Below, in pieces: positions 1 through 12,700 of a stretch of DNA of 64,000 nt (position 1 is the first letter of the stretch; every line of letters starts with the position of its first letter). Under the pieces are notes generated by a model. That model made no database searches, was not told the DNA's origin, and worked only from the letters and a program-made list of their open reading frames with translations. The translations under genes and the position numbers were made by a program. Origin of the DNA: Trachythela sp. YZ-2020 (Eukaryota; Cnidaria; Anthozoa; Malacalcyonacea; Clavulariidae); the NCBI GenBank assembly GCA_016169945.1, contig JADLSH010000395.1, positions 1,728,501-1,792,500 of the forward strand. Reading direction: 5' to 3'.

Positions 1-97
1 AAAACAACATATTTTCAAGGTTATAGGACTGGTTATAGGCAGTGGCAGTGTAGGGCATACGGGTATGCTTTACTTTAAATATATGAATCATATTTAC

Positions 98-3000
98 CTA
101 TTTACAAACTCTACAGCGTAATCTTTGAGATGATTAGCACTATGAAGATCAGCTAAGATGAGAATACTACAAACATTATCTGTAGATAAACTGGTACACA
201 ATGATTCCTCACACATTATTTTGAGACGATCTAGTGCATACTGAAGAAGAAAAGAAAAAGTTAGGGAATCATCGCTTATATTATGTTTGTCTTACGGAAC
301 CATAGTTTGCATCTATAAGGATGAACAGTCGCATGTAAAAACATTGTCTATATGCTTGTGGAAACGTTTAAGTAGCCTTACGTTAATTGGCTGAGCTGAT
401 TATAATGTATTCTGCTCGCCAATCTAAAGGCGATGCCTGCGAAGGAGGCTATGCTGAGTATGCTCTTACAAATATTGAAGTTTCACGTGAAAATGGACAC
501 TGTTTTTATCTGCTATGTTCATCCTTAGATGCAAACGACGTTTCTTTCCGAGCAAGCTAAAACATTAAAATATTCTGTAATTATGAGGAGACAAAGGGCT
601 GATTAAAAGAGGTGATTTCTCCAGCATTTGCTTTCCCCAAGTTTCCATGTCTACTAATGAGACTAACAATTACTATTACTATGTTATTAAACTAACGATT
701 TCTTCGTGCAGTAACACTGGAATAAAAAGAGATGATCTCTATCTCTTAGATGATGGATCTATTCAGTGTAGATAAAGTTAGTTTACAAAGAATATTGTAC
801 CATATATTTCTGTACTTACTTTATCTGCAGCAGCCAGTAATTCAGGCGCCATTTCATTCAGTTTACTTGTCTTGCCAGTGTAAATAAATTGTAACATTTC
901 TCTGAAAACATCAGATTCTACATCTAATATTTGCACTCTTCCATTCTTACGTTCTTCCATTTCATGTTCAAACATGGCTCCAAAGACAGGTGATCTAGCT
1001 GCTAAGAGAGCTTTATGTGCCTTGAAATGTTTGCCATCAGCTAGCATCAATGAAACATCAGACAGTAGTCCAGTGTCAAGTAAATTCCCTAATTGGCAGG
1101 CTAAATTGCATTCTTGTATTTTAAAAACAGTCTGAGACGATGAACCAGAGACATTGACGGAATCAGCAATCACGCTTACCTAACAAAACGAACCATGTAG
1201 TTGCTAGTATATAAATATATACTCTTATTCTGTTCGTGTCGAATTTAACTGGGAAATTGGTTCTGTGAACATTAACCCATTCATCCAAAACCTTTGTTAG
1301 GAATAAAATTATCTGGCGGTAGACAGAGAAAATGATATACAGTAGGGCACAAGGAGCGCATTGAGTGTTAATGCGTTAAAAAACTTGTATGTTTTCCCAT
1401 ATCAGTTGTTTATTCAAGTTGAAACAACTGACATGTATAAACGGTACATGACATGGTTTCCCGAAAAAGTATCAAATAGAAGTTTGATATAATCAATACA
1501 ACGCGGTAAGTATTGATGGCGCCTGGGAACGAGGCAGCGGTAGAAGACATTTTTAAGAAACATCCGTACAATGTGTCTCCAGCAATTGAAGTGGGGTAAA
1601 AAATCACAATAATGCAAACCTTCAGCTGTAAAAGGGTGTATTATATGACAAAATTACAGCACATTGACATCAACTATTAATTATGAACCCAGGTTGATCT
1701 GTATTTAACTGAGCATGCGTAGAATGTACATGTTGGCCTGCTCTACTATCATGGAATGAGGTGAAGCATATCTGCCTCGTAACCAGACACCAGTTTGTTA
1801 CGCCGCTGCATAATCGTACGTGCTCGAAAGAGGAAGTATCTTAAAAAATATGAGCAATTCTCATTCGTGAATTCGAATAATGAGTGCATAACTTACCTCG
1901 CAAAATAAAGTCAATGTGTCATTTGGAAGAAGACCATTAACATCATCCATTAAAAAATCTCGTCTTATAAACTTCTTAAAACCCCAATCCTTTCCTTGAA
2001 CAAATCTATATGCTCTCTGGCTTTCTGTAATATTCAAAAGTTTTTCTTTTAGTTGGAAACAAACTAAACATATTCAATAAAATATCTTAAGTCTTACCCA
2101 TTGCTTTTGTTTCTTCTCTATTGGCATTCAAGATAGAAAATTTAAATTTAGCTCGAACTTCATTCTTGTTAGTAGCAAGTAATAACAAATATAATGATAA
2201 ATAATCTTTGCTTTCTTCATCTAAACCTTTAGGATTTACACGCAAACACCTGAAGAATAAAGGTTTAATAAAAATGAAAACATTTCTTGGAAATTAATTA
2301 CTCATACTAAGTCATAGCTTCATACAAAATCTTTTTGGAAGACAGTGAAAACTTACCAAAACATCATGGCGTTAAAATAATTTTAAACGTGAATATTTGG
2401 AACTTGCCCTAGAGTTTGGGTTTGTTCCACCTAACCTAACAATTTTATTCACTAAAAGTAATCAATCCTGACTGACCCTTAATGCTGAGGTACTGCTTAA
2501 AGAGGCTCCCTAATTCTACAAATTATTTCTTTATTCTGCTTGTAGTCAGATGATTTTATTCACCCAGATGTTGCACGCTTGCTGCCTACATGACATGGGT
2601 GTACTTAACAGTATATTCTGCCCAATGCCAAATGATATTCTATTCACAGACTTGAAGAGTGCTGAGCTGCCCTTGCTTTGACAAATGCACATCCATGTGT
2701 GTGCCATGAATATAGACTGAAGCACTCAATGTTGGGAATTACAGAATTCCTGAATGAATTGACTGGTCAAGAAAAAACCACGGCATTAGTGAGAGAATGT
2801 TATGAATATGAACAGGCCTGTTTACACTTAAGCGATTTTTGCTGTCAGTGACTCTTCTCCTCCTAATGTAAATGTATGCGAATGAGTGAATCTAAAAGCT
2901 AGGGCATTACCATTTCATTTTATCATTTTCTCCAGCAGAAAACATTGAACTTTTTAAAGTTTCTCCCATTTCCTCCCTGCAGTAACTGAAATTATTGATT

Positions 3001-3110
3001 GTCCACATGTATGAAAACTTGATCACTTTCACTTGTGTGTAACACCAGTTCTCTGCCACAGGTCCCACATTATCTCCATTACCCCGAGAATCTTTGCTCG
3101 TGCTTGACGC
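98..3110 (-). CDS. SPOP: SPOP-type MATH-BTB cullin-3 adaptor (partial gene, 5 coding exons seen)
   Basis: Speckle-type POZ proteins recruit substrates through a MATH domain and bind cullin-3 through a BTB domain, in the nucleus and cytoplasm. Exons in gene order, each with AG acceptor and GT donor and compatible phases: 3110-2911, 2249-2098, 2024-1897, 1179-820, 240-98. Seen: MATH domain with [47 protein letters not shown] and [23 protein letters not shown] domain with [20 protein letters not shown] and FIYTGK; then the BACK-like start [12 protein letters not shown] and LADLHSA. The MATH half is close to vertebrate SPOP; the BTB half is more diverged. The last ~60 residues lie beyond the left edge. 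The start codon is not in the 3110-2911 exon, which opens in phase 0 with no in-frame ATG, so a short upstream exon is missing. Identity is secure; SPOP versus SPOPL cannot be decided. Confidence 0.93.
1180..1896 (-). other. SPOP intron, no further feature seen
   Basis: Intron between the 128-nt exon ending the MATH domain and the 360-nt BTB exon. Short open frames here have no family resemblance. The intron at 241-819 is likewise empty to my reading. Confidence 0.5.
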
Positions 3111-4347
3111 CTGTTTGTAATCCCTAGTGATGGTTTAATTTTCATATTAATTTCATTATAATGAACGAAGGCCTAAAGTAATGTCATGTTGAATCAATCT
3201 CATCACACTATTGCAATGGAACTGTTTGGGGAGTAGCCCTTGCAAGCCAGGCTGTTTTCCTCTGTTCCACAGGCTGTATCCTGCCGAAGAGGCTGTATCC
3301 TGCTTGCAAGGGGAGGAGTGTGGGTAAAGAGCCTGGCTTGCAAGGTTGTTGGGGAGGCTAAATATAAGGACTATTATATATTGAACATTCATAATTTTTT
3401 GTCATGTAATTAATTAACACAGTTTTTATGTTACAGTTTGAGGCTTGTGCATTTAAAATTTGTCCCATAATTCAGGAAATGCCATTTCAGAGACTATATA
3501 TTTCAACATTTTTCCAGGGGGTCATTGCCCTCGTAAGTGTATATTTAATATATTCTGTCGATTTCTGTGGACTTTTGCTGAACCCCCATCTCAATCAAAT
3601 CATTTCTAGATTAACAAAACTATAACCTACCCATGTCTCATCTTAACTATTAATGCTAAATACACCCACTTTTTATCATTTTACTTTGTGGCAATATCGC
3701 CTTATCAAAAAGACTCAATGAATTGTTAAATTACATACATCTTTGAAAAGATTTATCCACCAGTTGAAATTCCAATAATCCAATAAGTATATGAAAATTG
3801 ATCTCTTTGATAAACTAAAGAACAAATTGATGAAATTTCATTTAGAATTAACATTATATTACTATAAGTATACAGCTTTATATTATGGGCACTTGTTGAA
3901 AATTGTACCCTCTCTCTCCCACTTGTATGCAAAGAACAATGGAAATGACATCACATTATTTGTCATAAACAATAGGGGTACACAAAAACTGCAAAAAGTT
4001 CAACCCCCCTCCCCCCTTTATTTGCATACATAATAAATGGATGACCCCAAGTGATGATGGTTTGTGTATGCTGTATTTAATTTATTGTTTAAAGAGGGTC
4101 TATTTATATGTATTTGCTCTCTATGGCCATTTAGTGTCAGATTTAGTGTTGGTTATCCAAATTAGGGAGATTATAGGGATTTTGTATGTAACAACTTCGT
4201 GGGAACATAGAAAGTGTCCAGAGTAAACAGTATTTAATCTGTATGAACTTATAAGGTTGTATTCTGAGTATTCAGGCATGAGTAAATGTAAACACCAAAA
4301 TGTCACCCAAGGTTACTAAATCTGAACATTTGAATATTTGTTTATAC
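3111..4347. other. Region upstream of the first SPOP exon seen; no gene recognised
   Basis: AT-rich sequence 5' of the SPOP MATH exon. Open frames are short and resemble nothing known. A direct GC-richer repeat, centred on aggctgtatcctgc, occurs around 3265-3310. The missing SPOP start exon could lie here or further right. Confidence 0.4.
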
Positions 4348-4659
4348 TAGAGACAGATAATCCGTCTGGACGAATTTGGACAAAGAAAACATAGTTTGTC
4401 TGATAATTTGTCCATAGACAAGGCAGACCATCTGTCAAGTCAAACTATCTGCATAGTTCATCTACTCAGACAAACTTGCATGCATAGTTCATCTTGACAG
4501 ATAATCTGTCTGTTTGCATGCCTGTGTTTATACACAGATTAATTATCAGATGAACATTTTTTGCCCAAGTTTGTCCTGAAGGATCATCCTTCATGTGGCG
4601 TATATACTAAGACGGATGTTGGATCATCCATCAGACGGTTGATGCATGATCTGTCTCTA
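4348..4659. mobile_element. Probable MITE with TAGAGACAGAT inverted ends
   Basis: The left end TAGAGACAGATAATCCGTC is matched in inverse by the right end, ...ATGATCTGTCTCTA. The interior repeats the motif (GACAGATAATC, CAGATGAAC) many times in both orientations. It has no coding capacity. No clear target duplication was found, so the superfamily is open. Confidence 0.6.
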
Positions 4660-5113
4660 ATATAAGTTGGGCAAATATGTACTTCAGGGAGGCACCTTTC
4701 AAACCTGGCCGTTTGAGGCGAGCGATCATGTGCACGCGCCTCCACACGTGCCTTAACTCGTCAAGATGTCTCATGTATGCCACTTTGAGACTTTTAAGTT
4801 TTTACGTCAACAGTTCTCAACTTTAGACTTATTTACCAGCCACACGCATTGCATGCAATGTAATTGTAATCTAGTCCGCTCTATTGGCGTAGTTTTTGAC
4901 TGTTTTTCAAACGCGCACCTGATATGGCGCGCGATATTCCACTTGCCTGCAAAAATGCTCACGGCCAGGTCTGCCTTTCACCTTAAAAGGGGGCTCATGT
5001 TGGTGGGGTGTCCATCAAGAAATTTCTTAAGGTTGCACTGAAGTGTGGATATCTTGTTAAAAGTATTATTGCTTGATAAGAAGGGTCCCCCTCTAAATAT
5101 CCATGTACCCAAT

Positions 5114-5449
5114 CATAGGCGGATTTTCAGATTTTGCTCTGGGGGGGTGCCAAAAATTTAGGGGGGGTGCCAAAAACTTATGGGGGACGTGAGCAACAGG
5201 GTGCGTTGGCTACGCCGCTGCCGAGGCACAGTAATTTGGTCTTATTTAGTTCAAAATCCTTGTTTTTAGTCTTACTTAGTTCAAAATCTTTATTTCAATC
5301 ACACTACTGTCATTTATCCCAATGAGCATTTAAATTTTTTTTGGGAGGGGTGCAAATTTCTCTAGGTGAGGTGGGAAAACTTTTTGGGGAGTTGCAAAAT
5401 ATTTTTGGGGGTGTACACCCCCCGCACCCCCCCAGAAAATCCGTCTATG
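5114..5449. mobile_element. hAT-like MITE, CATAGGCGGATTTTC ends, 8-bp target duplication
   Basis: Starts CATAGGCGGATTTTC and ends with the near-inverse GAAAATCCGTCTATG. It is flanked on both sides by TACCCAAT (5106-5113 and 5450-5457), an 8-bp direct repeat as made by hAT transposases. The interior is G-runs on the left and C-runs on the right, with no coding capacity. Confidence 0.82.
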
Positions 5450-5457
5450 TACCCAAT

Positions 5458-6716
5458 AAAAATTATAAAGTAAATGTAGTGATAAATTGTCAATTGCTTT
5501 TTATTTGGCACTAAAATTTACTCACTAAGCTGACTATTTATTTTAGGGTAGTACATAAAGATTAGAGTCTTGGTAACTTATTAAATATAACCATTAATTT
5601 TTAACATATGATATTAAGGAGTTAGGGTCACACAATAACATACATGTCTGTCTATGACCATTAAAATTCCAAACATTTAAATGCTCAGAGATTACGTTTT
5701 ATAATGTTTTAATCCCAAATCAGAAAAAAAAACCAAAAATTTTTTAAAAATCACAAAAAAATATTCCCCGAATTGGTTGCAGGGCTTCCCCCCGCAGAAT
5801 ATGTTTGCAACCCGAGCACAGACGTACTTGTAACTGAATATTTTAAAATTTGAATCAAACCAAATTAGCGTTTCAAACACCGCAAAGACAGAGAATGTGT
5901 GTTAGTTGGCTTACCTCTTCAGTTATCTCATTAGAAAGTCCCTTCTTTTGCGAAACATAGTGATTTAAAAAAGATTTACATTTGTTTTGAAAACTCCAAA
6001 AGCCTGAAATATATAAACGACACCTCTGGCGCTCTTAGCTTCGCTCGTTTCAGGTTCGGAATTGCTCGGACGTCGGAAGCCTATCGCGGAACGAAAATGC
6101 ACGAATATCGCACGAACGTGTTACGAACAGTGGTTACGAATTATCACGAAACTTTTATAGCGAAATAGTGTTTCCACAAAAATGTTTTTCGATCGAAAAA
6201 TGTCCTGAAATTTCCCGATATATTAAAGATGATAGACTTTGCAAGACTTAAAGTCTACTTTGCTTCAAATATCCTTCAAATTTCACAGTTTTGTTGTGTT
6301 TTTTAAACATTGTATCTTCATAAATTATAAACAACGCTCCTAAACAGAAATTTAAACATCTGCCACAGCATCTGTAATTCTGTATCCTCTAGCCTACGTC
6401 GTTTCCATCATTGGCCCTTTTCTCACAACTGGGTAGAAATAAAGTTTAGTGAATATGACTGATTTGAAATTTCATGTATATTTTTTTAGTTTTCATGGAT
6501 ATCTTCTAAATTAGAAGATTTAAAACCCACAAAAACCCACAATCAAATTTCCGTAAAAGACGAAATGTCCTTAAAGTGGAAGCACTCTAATTATAATTGT
6601 AAGAGAAATTAAAGAAAGCGGAGACAAAACATGTTCAAAATGGCGTAAAATTTAACATATAAACAATAACACGTTTTCAACGCATGTAAACATCAGGTTG
6701 TAAATACAACAGGACA
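5458..6716. promoter_or_regulatory. Intergenic space between divergent SPOP and tetraspanin genes; candidate promoter region
   Basis: SPOP reads left and the tetraspanin reads right from this gap. The stretch around 6020-6130 is richer in CpG than its surroundings and could hold start sites, but no TATA box or initiator can be assigned. An exon-like segment on the minus strand lies at 6003-5915 (see findings). Confidence 0.35.
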
Positions 6717-9700
6717 ATGAAGTCGTGTGGTTTTGGCTGTACGAGGCAAACACTCATCTCTTTGAATGTTATGTATATAGTAAGTGATATACATCATATT
6801 AAATACAAAGCTGGAAAACTTAGTTAATAGCCTTGTCCAATTTTATATTCAGTTCGCAATATAAAGTAATAAATAATTTGCTGTGTTTATAAAAGCAATC
6901 AGTTGTTTTTTATATGCACAGAAACTGTCACATTTCTACAAAGATATCTATATTGTGTTTTTATGTGTTTAAAAACTCAGATTTTCTGCTTTCATTTTGA
7001 ACGATTCAAGCCTGCCGAGAAGCCTGCCCTAAAAGTTGAAAATATTGGGATTACTGGGTAATGTGAAATATATTGAGAACTACAGCTGAATTACGATTAT
7101 ATGATATTTTTAAATGAGATTTCAGATTTTATTAGAAAACAAAATCAAATACAGTTAAGGCCGAGGGAATTGAAGTCATAGAATACCGTCCTCCGCCTGC
7201 ATATCCAAAATGATGCTGCAAAAAAATCATTTCAAAAATTTTCATTATTTCAACAATTATCTATACTTTAAAGTATAATTTGTCGCAGAAGTAATGTATT
7301 AAGGGCAAAGTCTACCTGTACGGCAAAACTCCACTCATAGGCACTCCTCAACGCCATATAAACCGATTATTGACGATGTGTGTGTTCCAGAAGTGTTCCG
7401 ATGTGGTTGACCAATCAGAGCAACGTTGGAAAAGCAATGCTTATTTGCTTGTTATCAATGGTCATGGTGGTAATTTAATGCATGATTGATTCACCTCAAT
7501 GACTACTGCTTGAATCTTTGTGGATGGTGTATTAATGTATCAAGATTTTCTTTAAGGATGTAAACTCGCTAGGCAAAAGTGTGTTCGCATTGAAATCTAG
7601 ACAATGTCACGTTTGCTTATAAATATTGCTGAAGTTAAAATTGTTTTGGTATTTTCGCTCTTTTGATAATAAATTTAATAATGGTTCTTTTAATATGCCA
7701 CATACTCAATTTTTTTCTTTTTAAATATCATGTACTTCACATAATAAGCCATTTCAGTAATTTAATATAGCTCACCAGACGCAAAAACGAGTCTAAATAG
7801 CCAATATAAAGGTTGCTGGTATATTACTGAATGGGTCTATTGACGTTCGACCAATTTTAACACATTTCTAAAAATAATGAATAATGAAAAAAAGCCTCAT
7901 GTATTTTTGAAATCATGACTTCATTTCCCTCGGCCTAAGCTGTTTTTCAATAGCATCATACTGATATATCCACAATTATCTTTTTTTGAATATGGGTTTG
8001 TTTCATTAACACCATTTCTAACAACATTGGAAATTTTTTTCTTGCATTCGAAATGGATGACCCCTTATTTGGTATTCTATTTTAATACAGTGGAACCTAG
8101 CTCTACTAACAGACACTGTGAACAATGGATACCTCCAAAAAACGGGCAACAGACACCATGCTTAAGTTCAAAATGAAAATATGCAAGAAAAAACTACCTC
8201 TATATAATGGACAGTTCACTTAAATATCTGTGTACATTATAAAAAGGACACTCAGAGACTGCATACCTCTGCCAGCAAATATTAAAGCAATTATAAAATT
8301 AAGTATTCATGCATAAATTTTACATGCTCTAATCACACATTCAGCTCTTTTTAGCCTGGGAAAGCAAGACAAATGTTTTTAAATTTCATCAAAATTTTCA
8401 TCCAAATTGAACTAAAATTTAGTTGATATGCCCTTGACCGATGGCCGTTAGCTCATCAATTTTCATCCAAATTGAACTAAAATTTAGTTCATATGCCCTT
8501 GACCGATGGCCATTAGCTCTATTTGGCCATAAGAGTAGTCGATAAACAATTTCAGTGGTGTAACTTAGTGCTTGTCCTCTTGCCCAGGGCAAGTGAAAAT
8601 CACTATGGGCAAGTAGTTGTTTCTTCTTGGTTGCCTGATCGGGCAAGTTGCTTTCTGTTTCAGCTTTGCCAGAAAAAATATGGCCATCTCTAGTTATTAT
8701 CCCCAAGTGCAGTATTTTAAAATGAGTAAAACATAGACCATGTTCATCTATTTACATTTTTCAATTATCCAGCCGAACGAATAGCTATTCATTCTGCTGG
8801 ATAATTTGAAAAATATAAATATAGAAACATGCCTCGACGGAAATGTGCCTCGACTTAAATTCAACTTCAGTTCTTCAGGAAAATAAAAGAATGGTGATTG
8901 GTGTAGATTGATATTATGTAATGCAAATTGTAGTTTTCTAGTTGTTTTTTTTTGTAATTTGCTTCAAATTTTGTTATTATGTATCAAAACTAGATCTAAT
9001 GGCAAGCGAACTTTATTCAGGGCAACCATTTTTCATGTCCAACTTGCTCTTATCGCAAGTGGTCAAAAAAGTTAAGTTACACCACTGTGTTTTGTCAACA
9101 CCTTGGTGTTTTTGTTTATCAAATTGAGAATTTCTGTTATTCCTGCCAGATATTCTCCATCTGAGAGACTTTGCAAAGAATGTCTTAATCATTCAGGCTT
9201 TTCTACATTTATAACTAATAGTAATTTTGCTTAATTATTTCCAGGTTGTGGGGTTAATCTTAATAATACTACCAGTATACTCGAAGTTTAGTCAGCTTCT
9301 CACAAGTTGGCCAATCATTGGTGGAGCAATAGCTAGTGGTGTCTTTCTTATGCTTATTGCTATTGCTGGAATTTATGGCTCCATCAGACATAATCAAATT
9401 ATATTGTTTTTTGTATCCTTAACAAAATATTATATAAATTTAATAGTCAATATGGTTATTACTACTTTTACCCAATCCAAGAATCATTTTGCTTTTCTCA
9501 TACATTTAAATTGATATCATATTTGGAAAATGTTGAATTACTCAGTTTTAAAACCTACACAAATAATATATGATTAGCTGCAGTTCATGAGGACTTCAAG
9601 CCAGTTTTCATAATAAAAATTTAAACTATATACAGTATAAATAATGATAGAGTTACTGCAGGTCAGAGTTTAATTAATATAAAAGTCATAATAATTTACA

Positions 9701-12700
9701 TAAATAGACTCTAATTTTCATAGGCGTACATGCGAAAAAAAATTGGGGGGCGGACACTACTTTGCCCGACGAAGACAGAAATTGCCCGACATTATTAAAT
9801 GTCTAGCAAATACATCTTAGAAGGAACAACACACTCTTTATAGTTGTATTTCGTAGGTTGAGACTGTCTAACAAGTACATAAATCAGTCTAAATGATCAA
9901 CTAAGGTCAATCTTGGAATAAATTCCTAAAGAAATCACTAAAACTATGCAAAATACTGTTTTTAGAAAAATCTTAGTGAGAGCCCTCACTTCTTCGGATA
10001 TCGTCATTATCGACAAACCTTCGAACTGATCAAAAAGCGGAAAATAAACGCCAAAACGTCCTAGTTATTTCAAGATTAATTAATATATAATATGTTGGAT
10101 AAACGAGTCTACAGCGCAGGAACACAGGGCCGTAGCCATGATGTTCACATTGATGTGACTAATCCGCTTGAGGCCAAAGACGAATAAACGTTAGGTGGTC
10201 TTGGGGCTCCCGGAAAGTTTTGAAAATCTGTATGGGTTCCAAAACGGTATTTCCTGCGGAGTTCTGATCCCCAGATAATATAACAATTTTGTTTATGTTC
10301 GCGGGCATAAATATGTTTTTAAGCCATGCATTTTGTTGTTAAAAATGTGAAAAAATACTTGCCGGCTATAAACGACTGGCCCGCTATAAACGACTGATCG
10401 GCAGACGTAAACAATGCTTTTCTGCCGCTCATTTTCTTGTCGCTGTTTTACTCATTCTAACCCGCAAAATATGCCACAACGCCCGCTAAAATCATAATAA
10501 TATACATTCAAAAGGAGCCTTTATGGTAACGGTTAACATCTGCTTTGATCATCGAGATCACGTTATCATGGTTACTATATAATCATTCAGTCTTAGGAGC
10601 CGATTACATGGACCGGGCTAGCCTGGTTAAGCTAGCCTGATTAAGCTAGCCAGCCCGGCTAAGTGACTTTTCAATTACGATTACATGGACTCATTAACTG
10701 AAATCATGAAATAAACTCATTAAACAAGTTTCTTCGCTTGTGCATTCGTAAAATGCAGTCGCAAAATTTGGACCCCCGGCGGAATTGGACTCCCCGGTCC
10801 ATATCCGCTAGCGGATTTGGACCCCCTTCCCGCGGAAATGGACCCCCTTCCCGCGGAAATGGACCCCCTATGAAATCAGATCTATTTTGTCCTGAGTATG
10901 AGGTCTGAATAATCGGCTAATTAGGCATTCGGCTAAACACTGCTTGTACGATATAAAAGTAAACAATTGACGTTTCGATTTCGAATGGAATCAAACATTT
11001 ACCGAAAGTTTACACAACTTTTATTAACAATAGCACATGATAAATGTCTCAACGTTATTTCTACCACGGTTAGTTCTACTTAAGTTTCAAGCATTTTAGG
11101 CTAGGAGTTGGTGGTTTACATTCTTTGCAGAGCCACTCGCCTTCAGGTTCGCTCTTAATATCTTCACAAATCGTGTGAGTTACTGAATTGACTGAATTGA
11201 TTGGGGTCCAAATCCGCGAGAGGGGTCCAAATCTGCTAGCGGATATTGACCGGTTTCCCGGGATGAAGCGATTACATGGCGATTTTCATCCCGGCAAACC
11301 GGGCTAGCCCGCTTTCAACAGCCGAGATATCGACAAAGCGGGCTGGCCCGGCTCCCATATAATCGCAATGCAAAATTTATATAAGATTATTATAGTAAGC
11401 GGGCTGCTGCAGAAGTGCATGTGAGTTGAGGAAGTTGGCTGTCAAACAAGAGTAGGGGAAAACGAACATGCCTCGCTCAAACACATGTAGACTTGGACGT
11501 TCAACAAATCCAATACAGCTGATACGCTCCATTACGCATATCCAAACGTTGGACGAAGAAATTGCAGCATATTATTTTTGGCCCTTACTCTGTTGATTAC
11601 CCAATCAAAAAGACTCGTCAGTTGATATTGTTTATTAACAAATTACAGTAATACCAGCCTAGTCCCTGTCGTTCTGAAGCTATGTTATGCACATGTACTC
11701 CAGGAACAAACAATATTGAACAGCGAAGACAGAGAGCCTGGGACTAGGCTGCAGTAATACATTTTATCTTGCACTTTAGCGTTCAAGTTCACTTGGGTCA
11801 GATGGTGACATTCTTCCAAAAGAAAAATGAAGGACTCATACCTGTACGTTGCGGGGCCGTAGCCAAGGGTGCGAAACTGCGACATTTGTCACACCAATAA
11901 TTTCAGGGGGGAATATTTTTTCTTGAAGAGTAAGGGGCCGATTACATGGACCGGGCTAGGCCGCTTTACCGGGCAAGCTCGCTAAACCGGGCTAGCCCTC
12001 AACTTTGAACTGCTTGAAATTTTAATAAAAAGAGTCAGAATGGTGAAAATATTTCAAAAACAGTCTGAAAATTTAACTCGAGCGCTCCTCTCTTTTCGCC
12101 CTATAATAAGCTTACGCTAACTCCATTCTTATGAAACTCTTGTTATTTTATAATTGAGGAATGAGAGTTGAAGGAATTTTTATATAACCTTTCGCCTGCA
12201 TGCCAGTTGTCATTATTGATCATCATGCCTATTTTAATCGGGTTCTATACTGCGCTGCTTTCTGAGATTTACTATGGACAGTCAGTGAAATTAGTATGTC
12301 TTGCAGACATTACATGGTGGGTTTCTTCACATGCGACCACATATACATTTAGAGAGAGACTATTCCTTAACACAAAGTAGTATATGATCATATTAATTCT
12401 AATCTTCATTCTGCTGTTTGCTTTCTCGTGCGCGGCGCTCGCGGTAACAGATGAATATGAACACAAGTTATTATCACATGGCTGGAGTAATCTTGATAAT
12501 GAAAGTAGAGGAAAATGGGAGAAATTTGGAGATTGTTGTGGATTTGATAACAAGAGTAGAAGTTTAGCTCATCCTTGTCATGGTCAAACTAAGTCTGGGG
12601 TAAGATTAAACTGTATGTAACACAACTGTTCTGACTTCTGTAAAGCACTAAAGCAGTACTACCATTTATAATACAGAACAAGCCCGACATCAACATTGAA

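Larger units (their letters stand above)
9413..12380 (+). other. Tetraspanin intron 2, filled with small inverted-repeat elements
   Basis: Contains a fragment opening with CATAGGCGTAC at 9720, a TIR element at 10794-11253 and three members of a GATTACATGG family (10603, 11268, 11936). No coding sequence is recognisable. Confidence 0.6.
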
